A DNA stretch of 64,000 nt from Puffinus mauretanicus (GCA_023333565.1 JAJKFH010000770.1:868001-932000), one strand, 5' to 3'. Positions 52,250-60,929 are shown, counted from the stretch's first letter. Notes: generated by a model not told the origin, from the sequence alone. Numbers and translations are program-made.

Positions 52250-52800
52250 CCTACGCATGTGTGAGTCAGCAGAGCTCTTCGGAGCACTGGCGTAACTGTA
52301 CTACGGTAGCGCAGCCAGCAAGCTCTGGTCTGCGCCCGCAGCCCGACGTGCTCACAGCTGCCCTCGCTCGACCGGAGTCCGGCCGGCGCCGTAGCCCGAG
52401 GCTTCACGCATGCGCAGCGCCGCACCCGGTGTTCACTGGTGCCCTCGCGCGATCAGAGGCTGGTGCTGCAGGCAATGGCATGAGGCATGCGTATTTGCGT
52501 GGAGGGTGCCCACTCGTTTGCCCTGCTGTACTGCAGACCGTGGCATCGCGCATGCGGCATGTCATCTGATTGGCCCACTCTTTCCACACGTGATTTTTAC
52601 GCAGCGCTGTAGCTAGGCGGTGCGGCTTACACATGCGCAATGCGAGTGGCCGCGCTCACCGCTACCTTACTGCGGGTACACGTCAGTCCTGCAGCCAGCC
52701 GGTTTACGCATGTGCACAACAGCCTGCGGCGCTCTGGTGCTCTCACTTGATTGAGGCCTAGTAGCGTAGGCGCCCGTACGGCGCATGAGCATTTCGGCCG
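52250..52800. promoter_or_regulatory. Array of NRF1-like GCATGC palindromes, about 77-bp period
   Basis: GCATG-type cores occur at 52255, 52408, 52485, 52550, 52631 (ACATG), 52708 and 52783. Spacings are 153, 77, 65, 81, 77 and 75 bp. The best match to the NRF1 consensus YGCGCATGCGCR is CACGCATGCGCA at 52405-52416 (11 of 12). Sequence between cores is also related between units: phrases such as GCTCAC(T/C)G, GCCCTCGC and GCAGCC recur. The array therefore looks like an old tandem duplication of one promoter module. NRF1 binds such palindromes in CpG-island promoters of mitochondrial, cell-cycle and germline genes. Binding here is inferred. Confidence 0.6.
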
Positions 52801-52917
52801 GCGGTGCCAGGACTGCCGCCATCAGTCACTCGCACGCGTAATGCAGCATCCGGGCGCCGGCGTGCGCACCGCTGCTCGGCGTGTTTGGTCAAGTTCTCCG
52901 GCGTTTCAGTAGCAGGT
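52800..52917 (+). other. Candidate first (untranslated) exon with strong splice donor
   Basis: The CpG-rich segment ends in TCAGTAGCAG|GTAAGG, a full-consensus donor with GT at 52916-52917. The upstream sequence has no long AUG-initiated frame, so this would be a 5' untranslated or non-coding exon. The transcription start is not defined; it probably lies at or within the NRF1-like array. A possible partner is the terminal exon at 55987-56180. This rests only on splice-site pattern and CpG context. Confidence 0.35.
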
Positions 52918-53175
52918 AAGGTAACGCTCGTCCTGGTGCTCGGTAACTGTCAGCACAGCCTGTCGTTGTTCGTCGGTGTTCTTCCGTGTCGCTGGGGACT
53001 GCCGCCCCCCTCGCTGCTCGGCGGCGAGGACGTACGGGAGTGGCGTCCGGCCGGTCTCTGTTGCCGCGGTGCAATCGCTGCTGCGCGTGGGCAGCAGAGG
53101 GTGGGGAGGGGGCGGTCGCGCAGGATGCAGTGCGCAGGCGCAAGCCGGCTGGCCGCAGTGCCGCGAGGGCGCCGC

Positions 53176-53421
53176 ATGGCGGCGGGTGGGCCCGCGGCGT
53201 GGACTGCGTTCCGCAGCCGCTGTGCTCACGGGGTTGCGTGGACCGCCGTTCCGCAGCCGCTGTGCTCACCGACGCGCGTGGCAGTGTCTCGGCGAAACGT
53301 TTGCGCTGGTATTTTAGAAGAAACCAGCCGAGGTCACAGTGTGCTGCCCGTATGCAGCTATGTGACGTTTATCACTCGCAAGGTACAGAAGCGCGGTTTT
53401 GTGCCGTCCTGTCTAGTTTAG
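53176..53421 (+). CDS. Small open frame in CpG island 2, doubtful
   Basis: ATGGCGGC at 53176 opens an 81-codon frame ending TAG at 53419-53421. It begins MAAGGPAAWTAFRSRCAHG and contains an internal repeat (WTAFRSRCAHG then WTAVPQPLCSP) caused by a 40-bp DNA duplication read in shifted frames. The C-terminal third lies in AT-richer DNA. There is no known family, signal peptide or membrane segment. The start context (GCCGCATGG) is acceptable. The duplication being read in two different frames argues against protein-level selection, so I consider this probably non-coding. Confidence 0.15.
   Translation: MAAGGPAAWTAFRSRCAHGVAWTAVPQPLCSPTRVAVSRRNVCAGILEETSRGHSVLPVCSYVTFITRKVQKRGFVPSCLV
53197..53270. 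repeat. 40-bp tandem duplication in CpG island 2
   Basis: GTTCCGCAGCCGCTGTGCTC recurs at 53208 and 53248, each preceded by GCGTGGAC-type sequence. The shared block is about 22 bp identical inside a 40-bp unit. Confidence 0.9.
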
Positions 53422-55700
53422 AGTTCTTCATGTATGTTTTAGTCCATTTGCCTATGGTCCTAAGGCTATCTTTTGGTCCCTTTTTTTTTGGTAGTAACAG
53501 GCGATTTTCCTAATCTCACGACACCGACAAAAAAGGAATGTAAACAGCATTTGCAGCGTGAATCATCATGGTTTATATGTGCTGCGTTTTTAGAGGAAAT
53601 GAACTAATATGTTTAGTCTGTTGCTTTTTAAACAGTTTTGTGTTTTACAAAGAATGAATCGTGAAAATAATGATGTGTGTCTATAGTAACGTCAGTACTG
53701 CAAATTTTGCAGGTGTTCCCTGCAATTACAGACACATTTAAAAACTATTGACAAACCATTTTGTGGAGAAGGGAAAAACACATACCAAAGAAACGTACCT
53801 ATGTGTGAAATTCTCAGACTGGGCAGCTTGCTATAGTTATAGACAAATCCTTAGGTAATCACCTGAACCATACATCATCATACATTGCAGTCATATGGAA
53901 ATAATATGGTTGTTCTTCACAAAATTCTTTTTGTGAGGAATTATAAGCAAAGTTTTCTGTATCTTATAAAGCAATTCAACTGCAAATACAAATAAATACG
54001 TACTTTTACACCAGTACTTCAAAACGGAGGATAATAAAATACATGCAGTTGACTAGAGACGACTATTTGGAAGAAGTCAGAAGGGAAACCTGACCTTTTT
54101 AAGTACTCGTCCTTGTGCTATAGACTCTACCTAGAAACTGGGTACAAGAAAATTATATTTTAGCGAGACTACAGTACGGTAACTTGCTGGATTCACAAAA
54201 TACATAGAAGCAAACTAAATAGATTTTCAAGATTCATTTTGGTATTTAGCAAAGTTCTGTGTTAATTTATGCAAGAATATAATTTTTAATGTGAATGCCA
54301 TTGTGTTCTCACAATCATTTTAGCCTGGGGAATAATAGATTAAAATTGTGATTTCTCAGGGTTTTTACAGTTAGGAGCTGTAATTTAACCGAAAGTATGC
54401 TAATTACAGATAGATCCCAAGCTGCATGTTACAGGCCTCTTTGAATAGCAGATTATTAAAGACATACTTGTTTTGTTCTATATTGCCATTCAGAGTATCC
54501 TAGTATTAAATATAGGTGGTAATATTATTACTGTCACACTATGCTTTTGTAACTGTGGTCATCATCATACCCTAAATAAATATGGCATTTTCATTCACAT
54601 TAATTTATGGAAGCCATTAATGTTTTGAGTATACAGACAGAAATTATTTTGTGAATGAAATTGTTCTTAATACAAAATATTTGTAATGCATACTCATTTA
54701 ATTGTAGTGAACTGTTTAAAATTGTTAACACTTTCCTATACTATAGCCTTTATGCAATGATTTACAGAAGTCATGGAATTATTTTATTACCAACATGGAA
54801 ATAAAATTTTGATCTTTATTTCTGAGCTATATTGTGTTTAGAGACTCAAAAATTTACAGATATGTTTTCCTCTGCAATCTAATGATGGCATTCCTAGTCA
54901 TTTCAGGGTTTCAACCACTGGGATTGGCATTTGCTGCTTCAGTGGAGAAAAAGGTCTAACTATGATACAATTCAGCAGAAGGGTCCACAAGACAGAGGCT
55001 GTCAAAGTAATTAAAACATAATCACTTTTCCATTCCATTCTTCTCTGTACCACATGTCTTAAGAACATACAAAATGTCCTACTGAGCTGGAGCTATCATC
55101 CTAAGTCTACACCAGTATCCTGTCCCTAACAGTAGCAACAGGAGATGCTATTTAGGAGGAGCACGTAGGTCTCACCTCTTTCTGCGGTCCATTCATCTCA
55201 TGCTCTCCAGCATTAGGGATGTTAGACACTGCAACCTATTTAGGCTCACCTTAAACAAGATGGTACTTTGTACCTTTCCAACTCAAAACTTTGTCCTTCA
55301 TAAGATGCGGAGAATGTGACAGAATACAGTACTGAGGATGTGGATTCACCAAGGTTTTCTGGAGATGTGAAACAGTAGCTTCTTGTCCATCGTCATCCAT
55401 ATCCCTCCTGGTAATGCCCAGGACTTTTTCAGACTTTTTTTTTTCCCAGCAACCACTGCACATCTGGCACAGCAAGTACATTAGTTGATTACTAAAAAGT
55501 CTCAGCTTACACGCTGTCCTTGCATGAGAAATTAAATAATGAAGGGGAGGATAGAGTGGTGGGAACAATGCCAACAAAGTGGAAGGGAGAGAAAGACAGA
55601 CACACATACAATAAAGCTGTAGAGATGCTTTATGGTCTTCCACTTGCCTTTCCATACACCCCAGGGCTTTGCACTTGTCCTGCGGGAACCACCTTTTTTA
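53422..55700. other. AT-rich non-coding DNA between CpG island 2 and the 31-bp repeat
   Basis: After the GC-rich promoter block, composition returns to AT-rich for about 2.2 kb with no element or exon recognised. A minus-strand frame at 55251-55655 has no family features. In the proposed transcript model this would be intron. Confidence 0.5.
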
Positions 55701-55967
55701 TCTAGGTGCACCATAGGGCTCCCCCGGTTTGCTTTTTTATGTCCTTAAATTTGGAGGCATTCTACGGCCCCTGCTTGCATTTTGGTGTGCCTCAGGACCC
55801 TCAATTCACATTTTGGGTTGCCCCCGAGCCCTCCATGTGCCTTCTGGTGAGCCTCCACGCCCTGTGTTTGCCCTGCTGTGGGCCACAAAGTTCCCTATTT
55901 ATATTTCTCCCCTGTCCCACAGTCTTCTGGGTGCTTTTTGGTGTTCTTCACAATCAGCTGTTTTCCT
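55701..55967 (+). repeat. Degenerate 31-bp minisatellite (about 8 units)
   Basis: Units of 31-32 bp start at 55750, 55781, 55812, 55843, 55875, 55906 and 55937, with an additional diverged unit at about 55701-55733. They follow a pattern like TTTGGTGYGCC..GG.CCCTC and end in TTTGCAT or CCT. Divergence between units is high, so the array is old. Its right end supplies the pyrimidine stretch in front of a splice-acceptor-like CCCCAG at 55981-55986. Confidence 0.8.
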
Positions 55968-55986
55968 TTGCCTTTCTGTGCCCCAG

Positions 55987-56180
55987 AAAGGGCCTGCAGC
56001 CCATCACTCCAGGAGCCAACTGACCAACCGTTCCCTGCTGGACCGATGAGCGCAGCTCCGTGAACGACTGCCGAGGTGGCCCACGGACAGGGGGAGCGTC
56101 AGGGGCCCCGAGCCCCAGAGCAGACCCCTTCCCGGGACTTGTTACATGCGTGACTGAATAAACACTCGCCGCCTCCTTTG
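55987..56180 (+). ncRNA. Candidate terminal exon of a spliced RNA
   Basis: A strong acceptor (CTGTTTTCCTTTGCC...CTGTGCCCCAG, AG at 55985-55986) is followed by about 190 bp that ends shortly after AATAAA at 56157-56162. All three forward frames close within about 80 bp, so if this is a last exon it is mostly untranslated. Compact last exons with GC-rich composition like this are common in bird genes. A matching donor exists at 52916. There is no family identification. Confidence 0.3.
56157..56162 (+). terminator. Polyadenylation signal AATAAA
   Basis: TGACTGAATAAACACTC gives a canonical hexamer at the left edge of CpG island 3, in otherwise GC-rich sequence where the hexamer is unlikely by chance. 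It would end a plus-strand transcript at about 56175-56185. Confidence 0.5.
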
Positions 56181-56528
56181 CCCTCACGGCTGCATTTGCA
56201 CTCCTTTTGCACCGGGTGAGGGGCTGTGACGGAGCCCAGGGGAGGAGGTGATGCACTGCGGGGGTCGGGTGATGGCCCCCTGTTCCTGCTGGGCTCCAGC
56301 TGCGGGCCAGGGCTGGAGGAGCCCCAGGTGCGGGCAGTGAGGCTGATGGCGACGGCCCTCCCTGTAAAAGGATGGCTGCCGGGGGAGGGGCTGGTGCTGC
56401 CCTGTCTCGGGTGGCCGTGGAGGGGCCGGTGTGAGCCAAGGGAGGAGCGGAGCGGTCAAGCGTGGCCGGGCTGCGGCTGCATCGAGTGAAGTGAGTGGGG
56501 TCGGAGGCCCCTTGGACCGCGAACGTCC

Positions 56529-56547
56529 CGGGGGGGGGCGGGGGGGT
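56529..56547 (+). repeat. G-run, G-quadruplex-type sequence
   Basis: GGGGGGGGGCGGGGGGG on the plus strand inside CpG island 3. It fits a G-quadruplex pattern. Such runs are also frequent assembly and sequencing trouble spots. Confidence 0.8.
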
Positions 56548-56589
56548 CTCTGCCGAGCGGCAAGGCCGGAGGAGTCGGGCGCTGGGGGC

Positions 56590-56849
56590 TCACCGGGGGT
56601 GGGGGGGCTCTGAGTCCGGTGGCAGGGCCGCGCGATCGATCGGCACGTCCCGGGGAGTGCCCCGAGGAGGACGGCGGTGCCTACAGCGGGGCGGCGGGAG
56701 CTGCCCGGAACCGCGCTGGGGAGGGCGGGCCTTCCGGGTGCGTCGGAGGGGCGGGGGGAACGGTGTCCGCGCAGGGTCAGACAGCAGGGATGCCTGCCTC
56801 TCGCGCTGGGAGATGGGAGTGCTGGGGCACGGGGCTTCCGGTCGGCCAT
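56590..56849 (-). CDS. Candidate minus-strand first coding exon, doubtful
   Basis: On the minus strand the start codon at 56849-56847 sits in a strong context (AACAACATGG), just downstream of two ZNF143-like motifs that read toward it. The frame begins MADRKPRAPALPSPSARGRH and stays open far beyond any likely exon end. No family is recognised and the residues reflect GC-rich DNA. I list it because promoter motifs and start context agree. The exon's downstream end is not determined, and the given boundary is only a working limit. Confidence 0.15.
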
Positions 56850-56862
56850 GTTGTTCCCCGGA

Positions 56863-56942
56863 GCATGCCGGAAGGAGTAGTTTTCGCGGACTTGGCTGCC
56901 GGGCAGCCGCATTGCTCTTGGGCGCATGTGGCGAGGCGTAGT
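56863..56942 (-). promoter_or_regulatory. Two ZNF143/THAP11-like motifs, 61 bp apart
   Basis: On the minus strand, ACTACTCCTTCCGGCATGC (complement of 56863-56881) and ACTACGCCTCGCCACATGC (complement of 56924-56942) both follow the pattern ACTACAATTCCCAGCATGC known for ZNF143 binding in CpG-island promoters. The conserved ends (ACTAC and CATGC) are kept in both. Same orientation and 61-bp spacing suggest a duplicated module. Binding is inferred from motif likeness. Confidence 0.5.
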
Positions 56943-57111
56943 CCTTGCTACCGACGCGGCGGGACGCGAGATGTCGTTTTGTTGCCGGTTTCATGTGGTT
57001 TTCTGCGGGCTTCCAGCTGCGGCCGCTCCCCGACAAGCGGTGGTGCACCACGCCCGAAAGCGCGCTGGCGGGCCGCTGGGCTAACGAACCGCTGTCCTGC
57101 AGGTCGAACGC

Positions 57112-57175
57112 CGCGCATGCGCGTTGGAGTGAGACGCTTGCCTCGCTGCTGCCGCCCGGGATCCGCGCATGCGCG
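57112..57175. promoter_or_regulatory. Two perfect NRF1 sites
   Basis: CGCGCATGCGCG occurs at 57112-57123 and again at 57164-57175, 52 bp apart. Both match YGCGCATGCGCR at all 12 positions. A third site, GGCGCATGCGCG at 57428-57439 (11 of 12), lies 15 bp before the AUG at 57455. NRF1-type sites close to the start of transcription are typical of TATA-less vertebrate promoters. Confidence 0.7.
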
Positions 57176-57334
57176 ATGGTGCCCCCCTTCTCCACGCTGC
57201 CGTCCGCCAGTAACGGCAATGCGGTCCTGCGGTGCTTGCGGGGCGGTGCCGGCGCGCTCGTCGCTGCCTCCCGGTAAGGAAACGCCGCTGCCGCCCCACG
57301 TGCGCGGTGCCGGCGGGCGCTGGGCGCGCAAAGC

Positions 57335-57394
57335 GCGGAACTGCAGCGCCGGTGCCGCCCCCGGGCGGTACTGCAGCGCCGGCGTTCGCGCGCT
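57335..57394. repeat. 30-bp tandem duplication in CpG island 3
   Basis: ACTGCAGCGCCGG recurs at 57340 and 57370, preceded by GCGG in both units. The flanking bases are similar. It is local duplication of GC-rich promoter DNA. Confidence 0.8.
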
Positions 57395-57454
57395 GGCTCT
57401 GGCCCCTCCGGCGCGCCGTCGGCGGCCGGCGCATGCGCGGTGCCCGGGAGCAGC

Positions 57455-58113
57455 ATGGCGGCGCGTCGGCCGCGAGTCCCGGAGGCGGCGGGTGTCCTAG
57501 GCACCAGTGAGGCGAGCGAGCCCCTTGGGCGGATGTGAGGGTGTCTCCTGCCCGCTGGCCACTCGGGAATGGCGGGACGGGAAGCTGCAAACCGCCCGCT
57601 GCGGCAGGCTCCTGGGCTGCTGGAGGCGAGCTGGATCGGGGTACGCGAGAGCTGATAGAAGGGAAGAGGTGAAGAAGGTCGACATCTCCCAGGCGCAGAC
57701 GGCGGGCACCTCCCCAACTCGACAGAGCTCCCCCTGAGCTTCCCCCGGTCCCGCTCGCCCTGTGCAGCGGCCCCCAGCTCCAGCCCCTCCCCTGAAGCCT
57801 GTCCTGTAGCCCCAGGTCACCCCAAGCCCTATCGTGACGGTGGCAAGCTGGCGTTTGATGCCTCTCCAGAAGCCCCTGCAGGAGGGGCTCCAGCCAGGGG
57901 CAAGCTACGCTAATAACAGTCGCTGCTTCTTCTTTCCCTCTCCCAGAGCCTGCGCTGAGGATGCAGTTGTCAGTTCCTCTCCTGTGGATGCCGTTGACTG
58001 CACCCGCCTCAGGATTGCGTGGGTTGTCTCTGCCTGGCCTCACTCTCCTTGTGATGTTGGGGGCAAAAAGGGCGGCGCGCTTACTGGCTGTGAACAGGAG
58101 CTGCTGCAGATGA
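57455..58113 (+). CDS. Hypothetical two-exon small gene, 72 codons
   Basis: Exon 1 would start at ATG 57455 in good context (GCAGCATGGCGG), 15 bp after an NRF1-type site, and encode MAARRPRVPEAAGVLGT to 57506. The donor there, CCA|GTGAGG, is mediocre. Exon 2 would start at 57947 after a strong acceptor: branch-point-like GCTAATAAC, then CTTCTTCTTTCCCTCTCCCAG. The joined frame runs 54 more codons to TGA at 58111-58113. AATAAA follows at 58140-58145. The predicted second part is hydrophobic and basic at the end (LTLLVMLGAKRAARLLAV), perhaps a membrane or mitochondrial-type small protein. I recognise no family. A second forward frame is also open through exon 2, which weakens the case. The gene model is an inference. 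Confidence 0.2.
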
Positions 58114-58139
58114 ATCTGGAGAGCCCAGAGAAAGGAAAG

Positions 58140-58145
58140 AATAAA
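58140..58145 (+). terminator. Polyadenylation signal AATAAA
   Basis: GAAAGAATAAATCG lies 27 bp after the stop of the hypothetical 72-codon frame. The hexamer is canonical. A downstream GU-rich element is not obvious. Confidence 0.35.
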
Positions 58146-58534
58146 TCGAAGGCCACTTGGCCAGCAGCTGCCTCCCGCTGCAGGGGAGAGAGAACCTGCC
58201 TCTCCAGATGAGGAAGGATCCCTCTTAGTAGTTTGCAGCAGGCCAGGCCGCCAACATGCACCGCAGGGTCTGTATGCGTCTCCAACAGCACGGTACAGCT
58301 GCATAGTGCGCGAGCGAGCGAGGCTGGTTGTCTAGGAAGTCTCGTCTCGTCAGAGCTGTGAGACACCCACGTATTCTCTTAGGTGAAGCACAGCCAAGCA
58401 ACTGGAGTTACAGAACAGGAAGGGAGGAGAGGAGGAGAAAGCAGCGTCTGAACTGTTAAAGTCTCCTGGCAGTGGTGAGAGCTGCGGTCAGTCCCGGGCC
58501 CTTGAGGCCCCGTTGCCCCTCTTGTGCATCCTGG

Positions 58535-60905
58535 TCCCTCCCTGCCCCTCCCCTAGCCCCTTCTCTTTCCCACGCTGCTGTGATTTTTTTTTTTCTTTCT
58601 TTCTCCCCTGTACCTCTCTTCTCTCTATTCTTCTGTCCTGATCCCTCTCCCTCTTTTTTTCATTTTTTCATCAGTCTCTGTCCTGCAGCTCATCGCTGTT
58701 TTTCCTTTCCCATCTCTTTGTCCTGATGTGCATCCATCTCTTGTTGTCCCCACAATTTCTCTGGCCTGTTCCCTGGCATTCTTTTCCTCTCTGCACCTGT
58801 ATGTGCCACTCCAGGTCCCTGCTTTCCTCTCTCTCTCCCTCCTTCCTTCTCTTTCTCTATCTATCCCTTTGTCTTGCTCACTGTCACTGTTTTTTTTCAT
58901 TCAGTATCTCACTGTCCCCATCCTTTCTCCTGTTCATCTCTTACTCTCTCAGACCCTTTGTGCTGCTCCATACCCCTTTTCTAAATTTTTGTTCCCCATC
59001 TCTCTGCAGGGCTCCTAATACCTCTTTCTCCAACCCCCTGTGCTTCTCATAGTCTCTGTTTTTCTCTCTCTCGCTCGCTGTTCTTGTCTGTCACTCTGTC
59101 TTGCTTCCTGTCCTGTTGTTTTTTGCTATATGCCGTTGTCCTGCTCCCTGCCCATATTCATACTTCTCTCTGTACTGTTGACCATCCCATTTTTTTTCTC
59201 CTTTATCTCCACCCTGCTGTTGCCCTGATTTTTCTTTCTCTGCTCTGCTCCCTGTCACTCTTTCTGTCTCTTCTCCTTTGTCTCTGCTGCTTTTTTCTCC
59301 ATCTCTGTCCAGATCCCTGTCCCCTTTTTTTTTCTTGCTGCCCCTCTGCCCTGCTTCCTCTCACTATCTTTTCTTTCTATCCCATTCCCTCTCCCATCCT
59401 TTCTAACTTTATCCCCCTGTCCAGCTAGCTGTCCCCTCTTTCTTTTCTCTCTTCCTCAGTATTTTTTTTTTCCCTCCATATCTCTCTCCCACTGCCCAAC
59501 ACGGTTGTTTTTTCTGCCGAAGCTGTCCTGCTCTCTGTCCTTTTTTCTCTCTCCGTCATTCTGTCATGCTCCCTGTGTCTAGTTGTTTAATTCCTCTATC
59601 TCTATCCTGCAGCCCATCACTTTTTTTTCCTCTTCCATCCTTTTGTCCTGCTCCATGTCCTTGTTTCTCTTCCCTTTTTTTTCTGCCTCCCGTCCTTTTT
59701 TTTCTTTCTTGTTCCATCTCTCTGTCCTGCTCCCTATCCCCCCCTCCCTGTTTCTCTGTCCTTCTCTTTGTCTTCCCCCATTTCTCTGTCCTGTTCCCGC
59801 TTCAGTTTTTTTGTTGTCACTCCGTCCTGCTCCCTGTCACTGTTTTTTCTCACTCCATCTCTGTCCTGCAGCCCAGTGCTGGTTTTTTCCTTCTCCATCT
59901 ATTTCTCCTGCTGCCCATCCTAGGCTTTTTCCCTTCCATGTCTGTCCTGCTGCCTGTCTCTTGCTTTTGCCTGTCTCTTGCTTTTGCCTGTCTCTTGCTT
60001 TTGCCTGTCTCTTGCTTTTGCCTGTCTCTTGCTTTTGCCTGTCTCTTGCTTTTGCCTGTCTCTTGCTTTTGCCTGTCTCTTGCTTTTGCCTGTCTCTTGC
60101 TTTTGCCTGTCTCTTGCTTTTGCCTGTCTCTTGCTTTTGCCTGTCTCTTGCTTTTGCCTGTCTCTTGCTTTTGCCTGTCTCTTGCTTTTGCCTGTCTCCC
60201 TATCCCTTTTTTCTCTCTCCATATCACCTTATCTTGCTCCGTGTCTTTCTTCGACAACGTGTCCCGCTCCTCGTCCTTCTTTTTCCCCTCTGTCCCTCAT
60301 CCTTCTTCCTGTCTTTTTTCTTTCTATCCTTCTACCCCAATGCTTCTTTCTCCACCTCTGTCCTGCTCCCTGCCTCTTGTTTGTTCTCACTGTCCCTCTG
60401 TTCTGCTTCCTGTCCCTGTTTTTTCTGTCTTTATTTCTCTGTCCTGCTGCCTGTCCAGTCATTTCTTGCTATACCTCCCCATTCAGCTGGCTCTCCCTTT
60501 TTTCCTTTCTCTCCTCCTCTGTCCAGCTCCCTGGCCCTTTTTTCACTTCCTCTGTCTCTGTCCTCTAGCCCATTGCTGTTTCTGTTTTTTTTCTTGGTCT
60601 CTTTGTACAGATCTGACCCTTTCTTTATTTCTCAATGTCTTTGTCCTATTCCCTGTCCTTTTTCTCTCTCTGTTTGTATGTCCTGCACCCTGTCACCGTC
60701 TTTGTCCCTCCTTTCTTCTTCCTCTCCTTCCCCCCACTCTGCTCACTGACCCTACATTTTCTTGCTCCATCTCTCTGCAGGGCTTCTCGCCCCTATTTTT
60801 CTTGATTTCTCTGCCTCTCTGACCTTTTTTTTTTCCCCCCGACCTTTCTTTCTGTCTCTGCTGCTTAGTCGTCTTCGTCTTATTTTTCTCTTTCTAGTTC
60901 TCTGC
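58535..60905 (+). repeat. 2.4-kb pyrimidine-rich degenerate minisatellite, about 40-bp unit
   Basis: The plus strand is strongly C/T-biased throughout. A recognisable module, CTCTGTCCTGCTCCCTGTCC followed by a T-run and CTCTCTCCAT, recurs dozens of times. Examples of its CTGTCCTG core lie at about 59604, 59644, 59731, 59786, 59821, 59861, 59906 and 59941, and again at 60358, 60399 and 60438; spacing clusters near 40 bp or twice that. CpG islands flank it on both sides. The 418- and 388-codon plus-strand frames and the K/R/Q-rich minus-strand frames are by-products of the repeats. Long pyrimidine/purine asymmetry can favour triplexes and R-loops; that is general knowledge, not shown here. Confidence 0.9.
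59953..60198 (+). repeat. Perfect 17-bp tandem array, 14.5 copies
   Basis: The unit CCTGTCTCTTGCTTTTG repeats 14 times without a single mismatch from 59953 to 60190, then 8 more bases match. The surrounding about 40-bp repeats are strongly diverged, so this is a recent homogeneous expansion of one short piece of the field. Because 17 is not a multiple of 3, translation yields a 17-residue period (LPVSCFCLSLAFACLLL) in every plus frame, and QAKARDRQKQETGKSKR-type repeats on the minus strand. A perfect short array like this is likely to vary in copy number between individuals. Confidence 0.98.
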
Positions 60906-60929
60906 CCTGCTCCCCATCACCGCATTAAA

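Larger units (their letters stand above)
51830..53340. promoter_or_regulatory. CpG island 2, large candidate promoter region
   Basis: About 1.5 kb of CpG-dense sequence begins right after the CR1 tail. It contains an array of NRF1-like palindromes (52.25-52.8 kb), an inverted CCAAT box (CTGATTGGCCC, 52566-52576), several short internal repeats, and a strong splice donor on the plus strand at 52916. AT-rich sequence resumes abruptly after about 53340. Together this suggests a housekeeping-type promoter firing to the right. Many frames on both strands are open because of base composition and should not be taken as genes. Confidence 0.75.
56060..57540. promoter_or_regulatory. CpG island 3, candidate bidirectional promoter
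   Basis: About 1.5 kb of very CpG-rich DNA. It contains two ZNF143-like motifs (56863-56942), three NRF1-type sites (57112, 57164, 57428), a G-run array (56529-56547), a 30-bp duplication (57335-57394) and AUG starts in good context on both strands (minus at 56849, plus at 57455). Long frames such as the 375- and 407-codon minus-strand frames are rich in A, P, R and G and are expected from composition. Confidence 0.75.

Noticed and set aside
56590..58304. Minus-strand frames of 375 and 407 codons across CpG island 3
   Set aside because: The predicted proteins are dominated by A, P, R, G and S, as expected for stop-poor GC-rich DNA. They overlap other open frames on both strands and show no domain.
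59566..60822. Plus-strand frames of 418 and 388 codons with 17-residue repeats
   Set aside because: They are translations of the 17-bp array and the pyrimidine minisatellite. The period is present in all frames, and there is no start context or codon signature.
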